Shown here one piece after another: positions 1 to 8,803 of a DNA stretch of 64,000 nt. Position 1 is the first letter of the stretch; every line of letters starts with the position of its first letter. The translations under genes were made by a program, and so were the position numbers. This DNA comes from G965115915 sp965115915 (GTDB lineage: Bacteria; Pseudomonadota; Gammaproteobacteria; Eutrophobiales; Eutrophobiaceae), in assembly GCA_965115915.1 (NCBI GenBank), contig OZ220483.1:1-64000 (forward strand), read 5' to 3'. The notes under the pieces are model-generated. The model was given only the letters and a program-made list of their open reading frames with translations. It made no database searches and had not been told where the DNA came from.

Positions 1-254
1 GGGAACAACAACAATACACCGCTGCCGAGATACCTGTGGCCCGGCCAGAAAGAACGAAGACACATGATAGTAGCTGATCCCTCCTGCATTGCGATTAATG
101 TCAGGCCCGTTGCCCATGTCCCGCACGCCCTGAACATCAAGCGGTGGGGCGGCAAATTATCGCATGAACCGCGCCAGTTTTCCACCCTTGTACGGGTTCC
201 ACGGATTTGGCATGGTAGGCCCCGTTCCGGCGCCGGTGTCTCGGCGCAAATGAC
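1..254. other. No supported gene at left edge
   Basis: I see no recognisable coding sequence here. The only open frame of note (64-258, plus strand) encodes a 64-residue peptide with no family resemblance and runs into the start of the next gene. The stretch may hold the promoter and leader of the yjbQ-like gene. Confidence 0.4.
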
Positions 255-257
255 GTG

Positions 258-671
258 ATGATCTTCCAGCAGGAAATACAGATACGGACACCCGGCCGTG
301 GACTCATCGAGATCACGCCGCAGGTACAACAGCGGGTGCGACAGTCTGCGGTTGCGACTGGCACCTGCCAGGTTTTTTGTTTGCATACCAGTGCATCGCT
401 ACTGTGGTGTGAGAATGCCGACCCGGATGTATTGGATGACATGGAGCGCTTTCTGTCCCGGCTGGTACCGGATGGAGACCCGTTGTTTGTACATACAGCG
501 GAGGGCGCGGATGATATGCCCGCGCATATCCGCAGCGTGTTGACCGGGGCCTCGTTGCATTGTCCGGTCAGCGACGGGCGCTGTCTGCTTGGTACCTGGC
601 AGGGGATGTTCCTTTGGGAGCATCGTGCGCGTGCCCATCTGCGCAGATTGGCACTGACTGTCTGCGGTTAG
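258..671 (+). CDS. yjbQ: YjbQ/UPF0047 family protein
   Basis: A 137-residue protein of the YjbQ (UPF0047) family, small beta-rich cytosolic proteins for which weak thiamine-phosphate synthase activity has been reported. Seen here: the family's 'CLHTSASL' segment near residue 37, the 'NADPDVLDD' segment, and the C-terminal 'GTWQGMFLWEHR' segment with its conserved Trp-Gln. Length is normal for the family. The ATG at 258 is preferred over a GTG one codon upstream. The gene stands upstream of argC on the same strand with about 120 bases between them, so cotranscription is possible. Family assignment is firm; the cellular role is not established for the family. Confidence 0.88.
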   Translation: MIFQQEIQIRTPGRGLIEITPQVQQRVRQSAVATGTCQVFCLHTSASLLWCENADPDVLDDMERFLSRLVPDGDPLFVHTAEGADDMPAHIRSVLTGASLHCPVSDGRCLLGTWQGMFLWEHRARAHLRRLALTVCG

Positions 672-791
672 GCTGTTGCGGCGCCCCAGGTCGGATTTTG
701 CTCCCTGCCCAGGCGGAGAAGCGGTACAATGTCCGTTCTCCGAACGCGGCGATTTCGATAATCTGGCCTACGGGCTGTGCTCGGTTACAGT

Positions 792-1838
792 ATGACGATC
801 AGAACGGGAATAATCGGCACTACCGGATACGCCGGAATGGAACTGCTGCGTCTGTTGCTTGCCCATCCGCAGGCCAGCGTGGAATTGGCCAGCTCGGATT
901 CGGAGCAGGGGGTGGCGGTGGCGGAGGTGTTGCCAGCGTTGCGCGGGCATACCGAACTGCGTTTTGTCGCGCACGATGACGCTGGCTTCACCCGGTGCGA
1001 CACAGTGTTTATTGCGGCTCCGGATGGGGTGGCCATGTACCATGCCCCGCGCTTGTTGGATGCCGGGGTCAGGGTCATCGATCTGTCTTCCGATTTCCGG
1101 CTGCGCGATGAAGCACTCTGGAGCCGCTGGCATGACGGCGCCAGGCACCGTTGCGCGGAGTGGCTGCGACAGGCGGCATATGGGTTGCCGGAACTGTCCC
1201 GGGAGCAGATACGCCTGGCCCGGTTGGTTGCCAACCCCGGGTGTTATCCGACCGCCATCCTGCTCGGTCTGCTGCCATTATTGAAGGTGGGAGGTATCGA
1301 TGTCGGTGATATCATCGCCGATGCCAAATCCGGGGTCAGTGGGGCAGGGAGAAAGCCGAATCTGGCTACTGGATTTTGCACGGTGGACCAGACCTGCCGT
1401 GCCTATGGCGCTTCGGGACACCGCCATTTGCCGGAACTCCTGCAGGTCTTGCAACCGTTCTGTGAGGTGTCCCCGGGGATAACTTTTGTGCCACATCTGT
1501 TGCCGATGGTGCGCGGCATTGAAGCCAGCATTTACCTTCGAGTGGTGCGGGAAACGCTGTCACAGTCTGCCATACAGTCGATCTTTGAAGACTATTACCG
1601 GGATGAGCCTTTTGTCGATGTGTTGCCACCGGGCTCCCATCCGGATACCGGCATGGTGCGAGGCACCAATCGTTGCTGTCTGGCCCTGCATCTGTCTCCG
1701 GAGCCCGGACGACTGGTGGTCCTCTCTGTGATAGACAACTTGATCAAGGGGGCGTCTGGTCAGGCGGTGCAGAACATGAATGTCCTCCACGGCCTGGAGG
1801 AGACCACGGGGCTGTACAGTCCGGCCATCAACCCATGA
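792..1838 (+). CDS. argC: N-acetyl-gamma-glutamyl-phosphate reductase
   Basis: ArgC catalyses the NADPH-dependent reduction of N-acetylglutamyl phosphate to the semialdehyde, the third step of arginine biosynthesis, in the cytoplasm. The 348-residue product has the N-terminal nucleotide-binding motif 'GTTGYAG' near residues 9-15 and the active-site cysteine in 'NPGCYPTA' near residue 150. Length fits the long (type 1) ArgC class. ATG 792 starts the conserved 'MTIRTGIIG'; the frame is open five codons further upstream to a GTG but that would add a non-conserved extension. The neighbours that follow (DUF6776, bactofilin, erpA) are the usual gammaproteobacterial companions. Confidence 0.96.
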   Translation: MTIRTGIIGTTGYAGMELLRLLLAHPQASVELASSDSEQGVAVAEVLPALRGHTELRFVAHDDAGFTRCDTVFIAAPDGVAMYHAPRLLDAGVRVIDLSSDFRLRDEALWSRWHDGARHRCAEWLRQAAYGLPELSREQIRLARLVANPGCYPTAILLGLLPLLKVGGIDVGDIIADAKSGVSGAGRKPNLATGFCTVDQTCRAYGASGHRHLPELLQVLQPFCEVSPGITFVPHLLPMVRGIEASIYLRVVRETLSQSAIQSIFEDYYRDEPFVDVLPPGSHPDTGMVRGTNRCCLALHLSPEPGRLVVLSVIDNLIKGASGQAVQNMNVLHGLEETTGLYSPAINP

Positions 1839-1863
1839 GAGTGGCATGGGCAGGAGGACGCCT

Positions 1864-2595
1864 GTGTTGATTGTGCGTGCGCATCGTCCGGTGTGGAGGG
1901 CATTCAGGGCATTGCTTCTGCTGGGACTTGTCATTGTGGCACTTGGCTGGTTGATGGAACGGCGCTATCGGCAGCATATCGATATGCAGGACTTACAGGT
2001 TGCACAAGGAAACGTACTGGACAGGCAGCTTCAGCAACAGCAGACGAAAAACCGGTACCTGTTGGGACGGGTGAATGAAAAGGACGCCCGACTCCGTCAG
2101 CTACAGCAGCATTTGAGCATGGATGCCACCACGATTGACGAATTGACCGCGCATATCCGTTCGCTCAAGGACACGGTATATTCGCTGCGGCGGGAATTGG
2201 AGTTCTATGAGGGGATAATCGCCGCCCCGGAGGCGGACAAGGGGCTGTTTATCCAGGGGTTGCTGTTGGAGTCGACCGAGGTGGCCAATCGCTGGCGGCT
2301 GAAACTGGTTTTGACGCACCACGTGGCCAAAGGTGATAAGGTGGTCAAAGGGAAACTGGGCCTGACCCTGTATGGGAAACAGGATGGCGTAGAACACAAG
2401 CTGGATCTTCATGAACTCCAGTTGGGTTCCGGCCTGAAGCGGGACATCGAGTTGCGCGGCTTCATGCGCATGGAAGGCAGTGTGATGTTCCCGGAGGCCT
2501 ATGTTCCCGAGGGCATACTGGTACAATTGCAATTGGAGGGCAAGCCACGGAAACGGGCGGAACGGTTTTTTGACTGGCAGGAAGATCGTGGATGA
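1864..2595 (+). CDS. DUF6776-type membrane-anchored coiled-coil protein
   Basis: A 243-residue protein of unknown function matching the DUF6776-type proteins commonly found between argC and bactofilin in gammaproteobacteria. It has one N-terminal membrane segment ('FRALLLLGLVIVALGWLM', about residues 12-29), then a heptad-rich coiled coil (residues about 35-115, rich in Gln and Leu), then a compact C-terminal domain. This points to an inner-membrane protein with a periplasmic coiled coil. The GTG start at 1864 is chosen because a strong AGGAGG (1852-1857) sits six bases upstream; the frame stays open further back into the end of argC. Its neighbourhood suggests an envelope or cell-shape role, but that is inference. 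Confidence 0.75.
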   Translation: MLIVRAHRPVWRAFRALLLLGLVIVALGWLMERRYRQHIDMQDLQVAQGNVLDRQLQQQQTKNRYLLGRVNEKDARLRQLQQHLSMDATTIDELTAHIRSLKDTVYSLRRELEFYEGIIAAPEADKGLFIQGLLLESTEVANRWRLKLVLTHHVAKGDKVVKGKLGLTLYGKQDGVEHKLDLHELQLGSGLKRDIELRGFMRMEGSVMFPEAYVPEGILVQLQLEGKPRKRAERFFDWQEDRG

Positions 2596-2982
2596 GCTTT
2601 GGGACAGGTGATGGACTACCCTGTGTTCCGGGGTGTGAGATGAGTGTTTCACGGAAAGAACGGAGATGGACCGTTGATCAAACGCACGTTAACTGGTTCT
2701 GGACTGATACGCGACGCGGCCGGAATCGTGTCGGATGTGCGGCTGTATGATTTTCACCATGTATAAGCTCCTCTCTTGCGGTCGTGAATAGGGGTAGTCT
2801 GTATGTCGCGGGTCGGTTGCCTGGGCATCCACGACCAACCACTACATTCATTTGGACGCCGTGACCTTGAGACAAGCCGCTGACGGTGGCGATCAAACAA
2901 AAATTGCATGGGATAGAACAGGCATGATATTGCCGGGCTCAAACCATGAGGGTGATGGTTTCATCTAGTGTAGAGACTCACC
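2596..2982. other. Gene-free stretch before restriction-modification pair 1
   Basis: About 390 bases with no recognisable gene. Short frames exist on both strands but none resembles a known protein. The stretch marks the left side of the inserted restriction-modification module; no clear transposase remnant or inverted repeat could be recognised. Confidence 0.4.
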
Positions 2983-4029
2983 ATGATGAATCTTGACCTG
3001 TTCGAAAACCAATCGGAGCATAAGCAGTCGAGTGAAACAGTACTTTGTGGCGATGCTCTTGATATTCTCAGCAGGGTCCGGTCATCTTCCATCGACTGCT
3101 GTGTAACATCTCCACCTTACTGGGGGCAAAGAGAGTACAGCAACGGAGGCATCGGGCTGGAAGCAACGCCTGAGGAATACATCAATCGTCTTTGTACAAT
3201 CATCTCTGAAATTAAACGTGTTCTTACTCCGGTTGGATCATTTTGGCTCAATATCGGCGATGTCTATCGAGGCAAGTCTCTTGTCGGGATACCGTGGCGT
3301 GTCGCAATAAGGCTTATTGACGAACAAAAGTGGATACTGCGAAATGACGTTATCTGGCACAAAGTGAAGGGAGCGCCAGACAATTCAGTAGATAAACTCA
3401 GACATGTTTACGAGGATGTGTTTCATTTTGTTCTCCATAAGAAGTACTACTACGACGTAGACGCCATACGCTCGAAACCTCGTCGTGCCCGAGTTCAGAA
3501 CGGGGCTGTGGTTTCGGCCACTGGTGTATCCGGGGTACGCTACAAGAGACAAATAGAGCTATCAACAGTCCTGACGGATTCGGAAAAGGAAGACGCACTA
3601 TCATCACTCGGTGCTGTTCTATCGGATGTGGCGGCGGGACACATTTCGGATTTCCGCATGATCATTCGTGGCCAGCAGCGGGCGACGCATTCGGATAGCG
3701 AAAAGCTGTCCGGGCGGGCGAAAGAGTTGCAGGACAAGGGCTTTTATTTCCTCAAGTACCACCCAAATGGAGCGAAACCTTCTGACGTATGGGACATCAT
3801 CCCGGAAGATTCACAGAAGAGGGTCGGCCATTTCGCGCCGTATCCCGAAGATCTTTGCCGGATTCCCATAATTTCGACATGCCCTCCCGGGGGCATTGTT
3901 CTTGATCCATTTTGCGGTACCGGCACCACTCTTGCTGTTGCCGTTGGTCTCGGCAGGATTGGTCTCGGCATCGACATTTCTTCTGAGTACGTGGCGATGA
4001 CCAGGGAACGCATTGCCTCGCTGTTATGA
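2983..4029 (+). CDS. Type II DNA methyltransferase (N4-cytosine type, TSPPY)
   Basis: A 348-residue site-specific DNA methyltransferase. The catalytic motif 'TSPPYWG' lies at residues 42-48 and the AdoMet-binding 'DPFCGTGTT' at 308-316, so catalytic before cofactor motif: the beta-group order. The Ser-Pro-Pro-Tyr form suggests N4-cytosine methylation; N6-adenine cannot be excluded. The central stretch (about residues 150-260) is the likely target-recognition region. The stop codon overlaps the ATG of the next gene (ATGA), so methyltransferase and nuclease are translationally coupled. Codon use is more AT-rich than the core genes on either side, a sign of transfer. It should protect the host from the adjacent NotI-like nuclease. 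Confidence 0.88.
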   Translation: MMNLDLFENQSEHKQSSETVLCGDALDILSRVRSSSIDCCVTSPPYWGQREYSNGGIGLEATPEEYINRLCTIISEIKRVLTPVGSFWLNIGDVYRGKSLVGIPWRVAIRLIDEQKWILRNDVIWHKVKGAPDNSVDKLRHVYEDVFHFVLHKKYYYDVDAIRSKPRRARVQNGAVVSATGVSGVRYKRQIELSTVLTDSEKEDALSSLGAVLSDVAAGHISDFRMIIRGQQRATHSDSEKLSGRAKELQDKGFYFLKYHPNGAKPSDVWDIIPEDSQKRVGHFAPYPEDLCRIPIISTCPPGGIVLDPFCGTGTTLAVAVGLGRIGLGIDISSEYVAMTRERIASLL

Positions 4030-4901
4030 ATAAAATCGTCGATCTCTTTGGCTTTGATATCGCGGCAAGTCACGGCGTGGACTGGGAACGTGTCGTTACA
4101 GATCAACACTGCCCATTCGCGGGAAAGAAGTGCTTTAAGGTGCGAAAATCGCAACCGGAGGTCTCTATCGGCACATGTACAGTGAGGTACGGACGAAAAT
4201 CGTCCCCGATTATGATATGCCCGAATCGCCTTCTTGAGAGACAACAGATTTTCGTTGACTGCCTTCACCTTATGCAAGGTCATTCACCGGGAAATGAACT
4301 ACATATAGTTTCTGAAGTTGGTGTTCCAGGTGGCAGCGTTGACTACTTCTTTGTGTCCGTTTTAGAGGGAAGAGTAAGAGATTTTATCGGGATTGAACTT
4401 CAGACATTGGACACTACCGGAACGCTGTGGCCAGAACGTCAAAGATTACTTCAAGAGTTGGGTTTCGCTGTGGAAGATGCCGATATCTTCTCACGAAAGC
4501 CCTACAGTATGAATTGGAAAATGACGGCCAAGACGATCCTTGTGCAACTCCACCACAAGGTGCGTACATTCGAGAATCTGAACAGGTGTCTTGTTGTTGT
4601 TATTCAAGATAAGCTCTTGGACTATATGAAGAAGGAATTCAGATTTGGGCATCTGAGCAGAGCCCGCAATGCGGATCCAATGCACTTCCACTCCTATAAT
4701 CTTTCCAGGAAAGTAGACGGCCACCGAATTACGTTGGCTGAGCGCTATAGTACAGACACAGAAGGGATTGCTGTTTGCCTCGGCCTGAAAGCCCAGGCCA
4801 AGATGGGATTTGCGGAAATTGTGGCGGTCATCGAGTCGAAAATTTCAGAAGCCACGCGGTTCAATATTTCCGGACAGGCGGATGGCGGTCGCGGTAATTG
4901 A
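4026..4901 (+). CDS. NotI-family type II restriction endonuclease
   Basis: A 291-residue protein matching the NotI restriction endonuclease family. The N-terminal part has four cysteines at 29, 36, 51 and 65, the spacing expected of the family's iron-binding fold. The variant PD-(D/E)XK site is visible as D106 in 'GSVDYFF' followed by E124 and Q126 in 'IGIELQT', matching the Asp, Glu-X-Gln arrangement described for NotI. It is paired with the methyltransferase immediately upstream through a four-base overlap. The recognition sequence cannot be read from sequence alone; NotI itself cuts an eight-base GC-rich site. No frameshift or missing catalytic residue is visible, so it looks active. Confidence 0.82.
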   Translation: MNKIVDLFGFDIAASHGVDWERVVTDQHCPFAGKKCFKVRKSQPEVSIGTCTVRYGRKSSPIMICPNRLLERQQIFVDCLHLMQGHSPGNELHIVSEVGVPGGSVDYFFVSVLEGRVRDFIGIELQTLDTTGTLWPERQRLLQELGFAVEDADIFSRKPYSMNWKMTAKTILVQLHHKVRTFENLNRCLVVVIQDKLLDYMKKEFRFGHLSRARNADPMHFHSYNLSRKVDGHRITLAERYSTDTEGIAVCLGLKAQAKMGFAEIVAVIESKISEATRFNISGQADGGRGN

Positions 4902-5154
4902 GGACAAGTGAAATGACAAGCCGCCCGGGTGACAATTGGGCTGGGCAGAGCATGTTCTTGTGGTTGGGTCAGGAATTGGGATACGATACCAGGTCCTGAG
5001 CAGCTTGTTGTTTGTAGTGAGGAAGGCCCACGAAGCGCAGGGCCGTGTAGGTAAAACGATGAGAAATCGGGATTTTCGGTGTGGCCTGTAGGGTGACCAG
5101 AACTGAGAAGCATTGCAGATGCGCGGGGGATGGTTGAGGGAGAGTAGTAGAGTA

Positions 5155-5577
5155 GTGTTTAGAAAAAAGAAACGAAAAACGACACGTATCACCACACTGA
5201 TTGGCCAGCATACCGAGGTTGTAGGCGATATCCGTTTCAGCGGAGGGTTGCACATAGATGGCACCGTCCGGGGTCGGGTCTACGCTGAAAATGATGGCAC
5301 GTCCCTGCTTTCCCTGAGCGATCAGGGGACGATAGAAGGCGATGTCGCGGTGCCTTATATGGAAGCGAATGGCAGTATCATAGGGGATGTGCGCGGATAT
5401 GAGCATGTGGAACTTGCGCCCAAGGCACGAATCTCAGGTAATGTATACTATGCGTTGCTGGAGATGGAAAACGGCGCCGAGGTCAACGGCCAACTGGTGC
5501 ATGAAATGGATGCGCCCCAGGACGGCCATGCGGGCATGGCGGCGGGCGACCCCGGCAGCAATAATGGCGAATCCTGA
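5155..5577 (+). CDS. Bactofilin (polymer-forming cytoskeletal protein)
   Basis: A roughly 140-residue bactofilin. These proteins form filaments from a right-handed beta-helix without nucleotides and scaffold cell-wall enzymes at the inner membrane. Seen: a short basic N-terminus ('VFRKKKRKTTR') and then repeated beta-helix rungs such as 'GDIRFSGGLHIDGTVRG' and 'GSIIGDVRG', ending in a disordered Gly/Asp-rich tail. The GTG at 5155 is preferred since a purine-rich GAGGGAGAG lies about ten bases upstream and the basic start is typical; in-frame TTG 5113 and ATG 5119 would add an atypical leader. Erp A follows within 14 bases. The M23 peptidase at 7163-8632 could be a wall-enzyme partner. Confidence 0.85.
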   Translation: MFRKKKRKTTRITTLIGQHTEVVGDIRFSGGLHIDGTVRGRVYAENDGTSLLSLSDQGTIEGDVAVPYMEANGSIIGDVRGYEHVELAPKARISGNVYYALLEMENGAEVNGQLVHEMDAPQDGHAGMAAGDPGSNNGES

Positions 5578-5590
5578 GTGAGGAAAAGGT

Positions 5591-5944
5591 ATGAACGCGG
5601 ACACACAGAATGCTGAACAACCGCTGATCTTCACCGAAGCGGCGGCGAGCAAGGTCAGGGATTTGATACGGGAAGAGGGCAACGATATGCTGATGCTGCG
5701 GGTGTTTATCAGCGGCGGTGGTTGTTCCGGCTTCCAGTACGGCTTTACCTTCGATGAAAAGACCGAGGAAGGAGATACCGTGGTCGAGAAGACCGGGGTC
5801 AAGCTGTTGATCGACCCGATGAGTTTCCAGTACCTGGTCGGGGCCGAGATAGACTATACCGAGGGCCTGAATGGGGCCCAGTTTGTCATCAAGAACCCCA
5901 ATGCCAAGACGCGCTGCGGCTGCGGGTCTTCTTTTTCCGTATAG
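5591..5944 (+). CDS. erpA: Iron-sulfur cluster insertion protein ErpA
   Basis: ErpA is an A-type carrier that delivers Fe-S clusters to apoproteins, including the isoprenoid-pathway enzyme IspG. The 117-residue product has the three conserved cysteines: one in 'GGCSGFQYGF' (about residue 45) and the pair in 'RCGCGSSF' near the C-terminus. The N-terminal extension before 'LIFTEAAASKV' and the sequence 'GLNGAQFVIKNPNAK' fit ErpA rather than IscA or SufA. A GAGGAAAAGG Shine-Dalgarno lies just upstream of the ATG. It ends before a convergent gene (anmK) with a hairpin between them. Confidence 0.95.
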   Translation: MNADTQNAEQPLIFTEAAASKVRDLIREEGNDMLMLRVFISGGGCSGFQYGFTFDEKTEEGDTVVEKTGVKLLIDPMSFQYLVGAEIDYTEGLNGAQFVIKNPNAKTRCGCGSSFSV

Positions 5945-5953
5945 GCAAGGCGA

Positions 5954-5978
5954 GGGACCTGCGCCAGGGCGTGGTCCC
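5954..5978. terminator. Hairpin between convergent erpA and anmK
   Basis: A six-base-pair stem, GGGACC at 5954-5959 with GGTCCC at 5973-5978, lies between the convergent stop codons. There is no clear T-run, so it is only a candidate transcription terminator, possibly serving both strands. Confidence 0.35.
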
Positions 5979-5992
5979 CGTGCGGACAGCGT

Positions 5993-7120
5993 TCAGCAAT
6001 ACTCTTTTACCGATTCAGGCACCGTATAGAGGCCACCGGGCAGGTAGTGGCCCTGTGCGCCCGTGATCGAGCGTTGCTGTAGCGGCAGGTTCAATATCCT
6101 GCGGTGGGCCAGCCAGGCGAAACACACGGCCTCTACCGCATCCGGGTCCAGGCCGAGTGCCGCGGTGCTTTGGATCCGCACCCCGGGCAGCAGTTCCTGC
6201 AGTCGTTGATACAGCCGTACATTGTGTGTGCCGCCACCACACAGGTACAACTCCGTTGCCTTGACTGCGTTTTCCTGCACCGCCTGGCGCATGGTCTGTG
6301 CCGAAAGTTCCAGCAGTGTCGCCTGCACATCCTGTGCCACTGCTTTTGGGGCCGTCTGTTGCATGTGTTGACGTAGCCAGTCCAGATGGAAATAGTCGCG
6401 CCCGCTGCTCTTCGGTGGTACCTGATGGAACCAGCGATCCGACAGCAGCGAGCGCAGCAGCCGCTCTTCGCAGCGTCCGCCTGCCGCCCAGTGTCCGTCC
6501 TTGTCGAAGGCGGTGCCTTGATGCAGCAGGTTCCAGTCGTCCAGCAGGGCGTTGCCCGGCCCGGTGTCAAAACCGCGGGGCGGCTCCCGCGCATCCGCGG
6601 GCAACAGCGTGATGTTGGCGATACCCCCGATGTTCAGGATCGCCCGTGCAATGTCGGGATGGCGGAAGCGGTGCGCGTGGAAAATCGCCGCCAGTGGTGC
6701 GCCCTGGCCGCCTGCGGCAATATCCATGCTCCGGAAATCGCATACGACGGGGATGCGGGTGCGCCATGCCAGGGTACTGCCATCGCCGATCTGCACAGTG
6801 CGTGGTACTGCCGCATCGGGCATATGCAAGACAGTCTGGCCATGACAGCCGATGGCCTCAACCTGGGAAGCGGGCAGCTTCGTTTCCGCAAGTAGCTGTG
6901 TTGCCGCGGAGGCAAAAGCCTCGGCCAGTTCGATGTGCAACCCGGAGACTTCCTCCAGTCGGGAACCGGCATTGAGTGCACGCAGTCGTGTGTGCAGACC
7001 GTCGGGGAATGGGAACTGCCGATAGCGTTCCAGCAGCAAGTCTCCAGTGTCTTCAAACCTGACCAGGGCACAGTCGATAGAATCCATGCTGGTGCCGGAG
7101 AGCAGGCCCAGACAGCGCAA
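5993..7120 (-). CDS. anmK: Anhydro-N-acetylmuramic acid kinase
   Basis: AnmK phosphorylates and opens 1,6-anhydro-N-acetylmuramic acid recovered from murein turnover, producing MurNAc-6-phosphate in the cytoplasm. The 375-residue product has the N-terminal family motif 'GLLSGTSMDSIDCALV', the 'GCHGQTVLHMP' segment (about residue 100), the 'NIGGIANIT' motif and the C-terminal 'LCGGGTHN' loop. The start appears to be TTG at 7120, since no upstream ATG or GTG is available before the stop in frame. The M23 peptidase gene lies just upstream on the same strand, so the two probably share transcription, joining wall hydrolysis to wall recycling. Confidence 0.93.
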   Translation of the reverse strand: MRCLGLLSGTSMDSIDCALVRFEDTGDLLLERYRQFPFPDGLHTRLRALNAGSRLEEVSGLHIELAEAFASAATQLLAETKLPASQVEAIGCHGQTVLHMPDAAVPRTVQIGDGSTLAWRTRIPVVCDFRSMDIAAGGQGAPLAAIFHAHRFRHPDIARAILNIGGIANITLLPADAREPPRGFDTGPGNALLDDWNLLHQGTAFDKDGHWAAGGRCEERLLRSLLSDRWFHQVPPKSSGRDYFHLDWLRQHMQQTAPKAVAQDVQATLLELSAQTMRQAVQENAVKATELYLCGGGTHNVRLYQRLQELLPGVRIQSTAALGLDPDAVEAVCFAWLAHRRILNLPLQQRSITGAQGHYLPGGLYTVPESVKEYC

Positions 7121-7162
7121 TGTGTTTAGCCCTCGGCCTGTCGCTGCCAGACCCTTGCCTGT

Positions 7163-8632
7163 TCAACGAGTGGCTGCGGAGGGTTTGTTTTCATCCGTCT
7201 GTGAGGACAGGGCCAACTGGATGGCCGGGTCCTCGTGCTTCATCGCCGCTGCCAGTTCTGCCACCAGCGGCGTGGTCTGTTGCCGGAAATTCGGCAGTTC
7301 CGTTACCGGCACACTGGAGGCCCGAGGCAGATCCACGGTCAGTGGATCCTTATGTCGGCCATTGACCCGGAACTCGTAATGCAGATGGGGTCCAGTTGCC
7401 AGCCCGGTCTGTCCGACATAGGCGATGGTTTGCCCTTGCCGTACTCGGCTCCCGCGCCGGATACCGCGAGCGAAGCGAGACAGGTGCCCGTACAGCGTTT
7501 GGTACTTGCCGGCATGACGGATGATCAGTGTGCGACCGTAGCCTCCGTGAGTGCCGGCGAACTCGATTACCCCATCTCCGGAGGCCTTGACCCGAGTACC
7601 GACAGGCGCCGCGTAATCCACACCGCGATGGGCGCGTATACGGTTGAGGATCGGATGTTTGCGCCGTAGATTGAAGCGGGAACTGATACGCGAAAATTGT
7701 ACCGGGGTGCGAATAAAGGCTTTGCGCATCGCCTTTCCCTCTACGGTGTAGTAATCGGTTTGGCCAGCCGAGTCGGTATAGCGCAGTGCGGCAAAGTCCT
7801 TGCCACGGTTGCTGAAGCTGGCGGCCAGTACCGAGCCATCCCTTAGCTTCGCTCCATCTTCACGGAGTTCTTCGTAGACCACGGTGAAATGGTCGCCACT
7901 GCGGATGTCCAGTGCGAAGTCGATGTCCCAGCCAAAAATTTCCGCCAATTCCATAATCAGTCGGTCAGACAATCCGGCGCGCTGCCCGGACAGGAAAAGG
8001 GAATCCGTGATCTCGACAAAGGCGTGCCGCCGTGCTTTTTCCAGCGGCACCGGCTCGACTGTCGCGGAGAAGCCCTGGGTATCACGGGTGATGATCAACG
8101 CCTCATCCAACTGGAGCCGGTGCCGCAAGGTGTGCAACTCTCCAGCCGAGTCGATCCGGAATTCCAACTGATCGCCAGGCCGAAGTGACTTGAGCGCATG
8201 TGTGGTCCGATTCAAATGTACCAGCGTGTGCAGTGTGCCCGCGTCCAGACCGAGTCGCGCAAAGATCAATGCCATATTTTCCCCGGGCTGTACCTGGATG
8301 TGGTGTGTGTACAGGTGTTCTACCGGCGCTGGTTCGGCAGCAGGTACGGGACTTGGTGGTGCATCCACGTTCGACGCTGCATCGCCATGCAGTGCGGGTG
8401 CGTCATGTGAAGACGCTGGCCTGGTCGCCGTTGCTACCGCGGTGTAGCTGGCGTAGCCGGGCGTATTCGGGGCCGACGAGTCCAGTGCCACCACACAGTA
8501 ACTCCAGATGCCGATCAGGCAGGTTGCCAGCAGTATGCTTGCTGGGTATGGCCGCCTGCATAGTTCCCGCCGTTGTTTCGACCGTGCCAGGGGCCGCGCA
8601 CAAGATCGAATCTTCTTGTTCACAAACACCAC
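7163..8632 (-). CDS. M23 family murein endopeptidase with OapA/LysM-like region
   Basis: A 489-residue periplasmic murein hydrolase of the MepM/YebA type. A cytoplasmic basic stretch and a membrane anchor ('ILLATCLIGIWSYCVVAL', about residues 31-48) are followed by a Pro/Ala-rich linker, a LysM/OapA-like domain (around 'HIQVQPGENMALIFARLGL'), and the C-terminal LytM domain. Zinc ligands are visible in 'HRGVDYAAP' and 'HLHYEF'. Such enzymes cut D,D cross-links in peptidoglycan to allow growth. The GTG start at 8632 follows a good promoter at 8661-8689. Its proximity to bactofilin and anmK is consistent with a cell-wall role. Confidence 0.9.
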   Translation of the reverse strand: MVFVNKKIRSCARPLARSKQRRELCRRPYPASILLATCLIGIWSYCVVALDSSAPNTPGYASYTAVATATRPASSHDAPALHGDAASNVDAPPSPVPAAEPAPVEHLYTHHIQVQPGENMALIFARLGLDAGTLHTLVHLNRTTHALKSLRPGDQLEFRIDSAGELHTLRHRLQLDEALIITRDTQGFSATVEPVPLEKARRHAFVEITDSLFLSGQRAGLSDRLIMELAEIFGWDIDFALDIRSGDHFTVVYEELREDGAKLRDGSVLAASFSNRGKDFAALRYTDSAGQTDYYTVEGKAMRKAFIRTPVQFSRISSRFNLRRKHPILNRIRAHRGVDYAAPVGTRVKASGDGVIEFAGTHGGYGRTLIIRHAGKYQTLYGHLSRFARGIRRGSRVRQGQTIAYVGQTGLATGPHLHYEFRVNGRHKDPLTVDLPRASSVPVTELPNFRQQTTPLVAELAAAMKHEDPAIQLALSSQTDENKPSAATR

Positions 8633-8660
8633 ATAACCTATTATTCATATTAGTGTTTCA

Positions 8661-8689
8661 TATTATGTTCCTTTCCGGCGCATAGTCAA
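8661..8689 (-). promoter_or_regulatory. Sigma-70-type promoter for the M23 peptidase gene
   Basis: On the minus strand, TTGACT (complement of 8684-8689) and ATAATA (complement of 8661-8666) are separated by 17 bases. This is close to the consensus and lies about 30 bases before the GTG start of the M23 gene, in the AT-rich divergent region shared with tyrS. Confidence 0.6.
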
Positions 8690-8803
8690 GCCGGGAAGGG
8701 GCGTTCGGCCCGGCGCCGCCATCCGGTTGTGCGGTGCCCGACAGCCAGGGATCATGGAAAGGCTTGATTTTGCAGGTGACACGTGGGTATCGTCCCGCGC
8801 ATT

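Noticed and set aside
2630..2652. Possible IS1595-like left end (GGGG...TCAC) before restriction pair 1
   Set aside because: Only the terminal bases match, spacing to a TTGAC box is absent, and no matching right end or transposase remnant was found.
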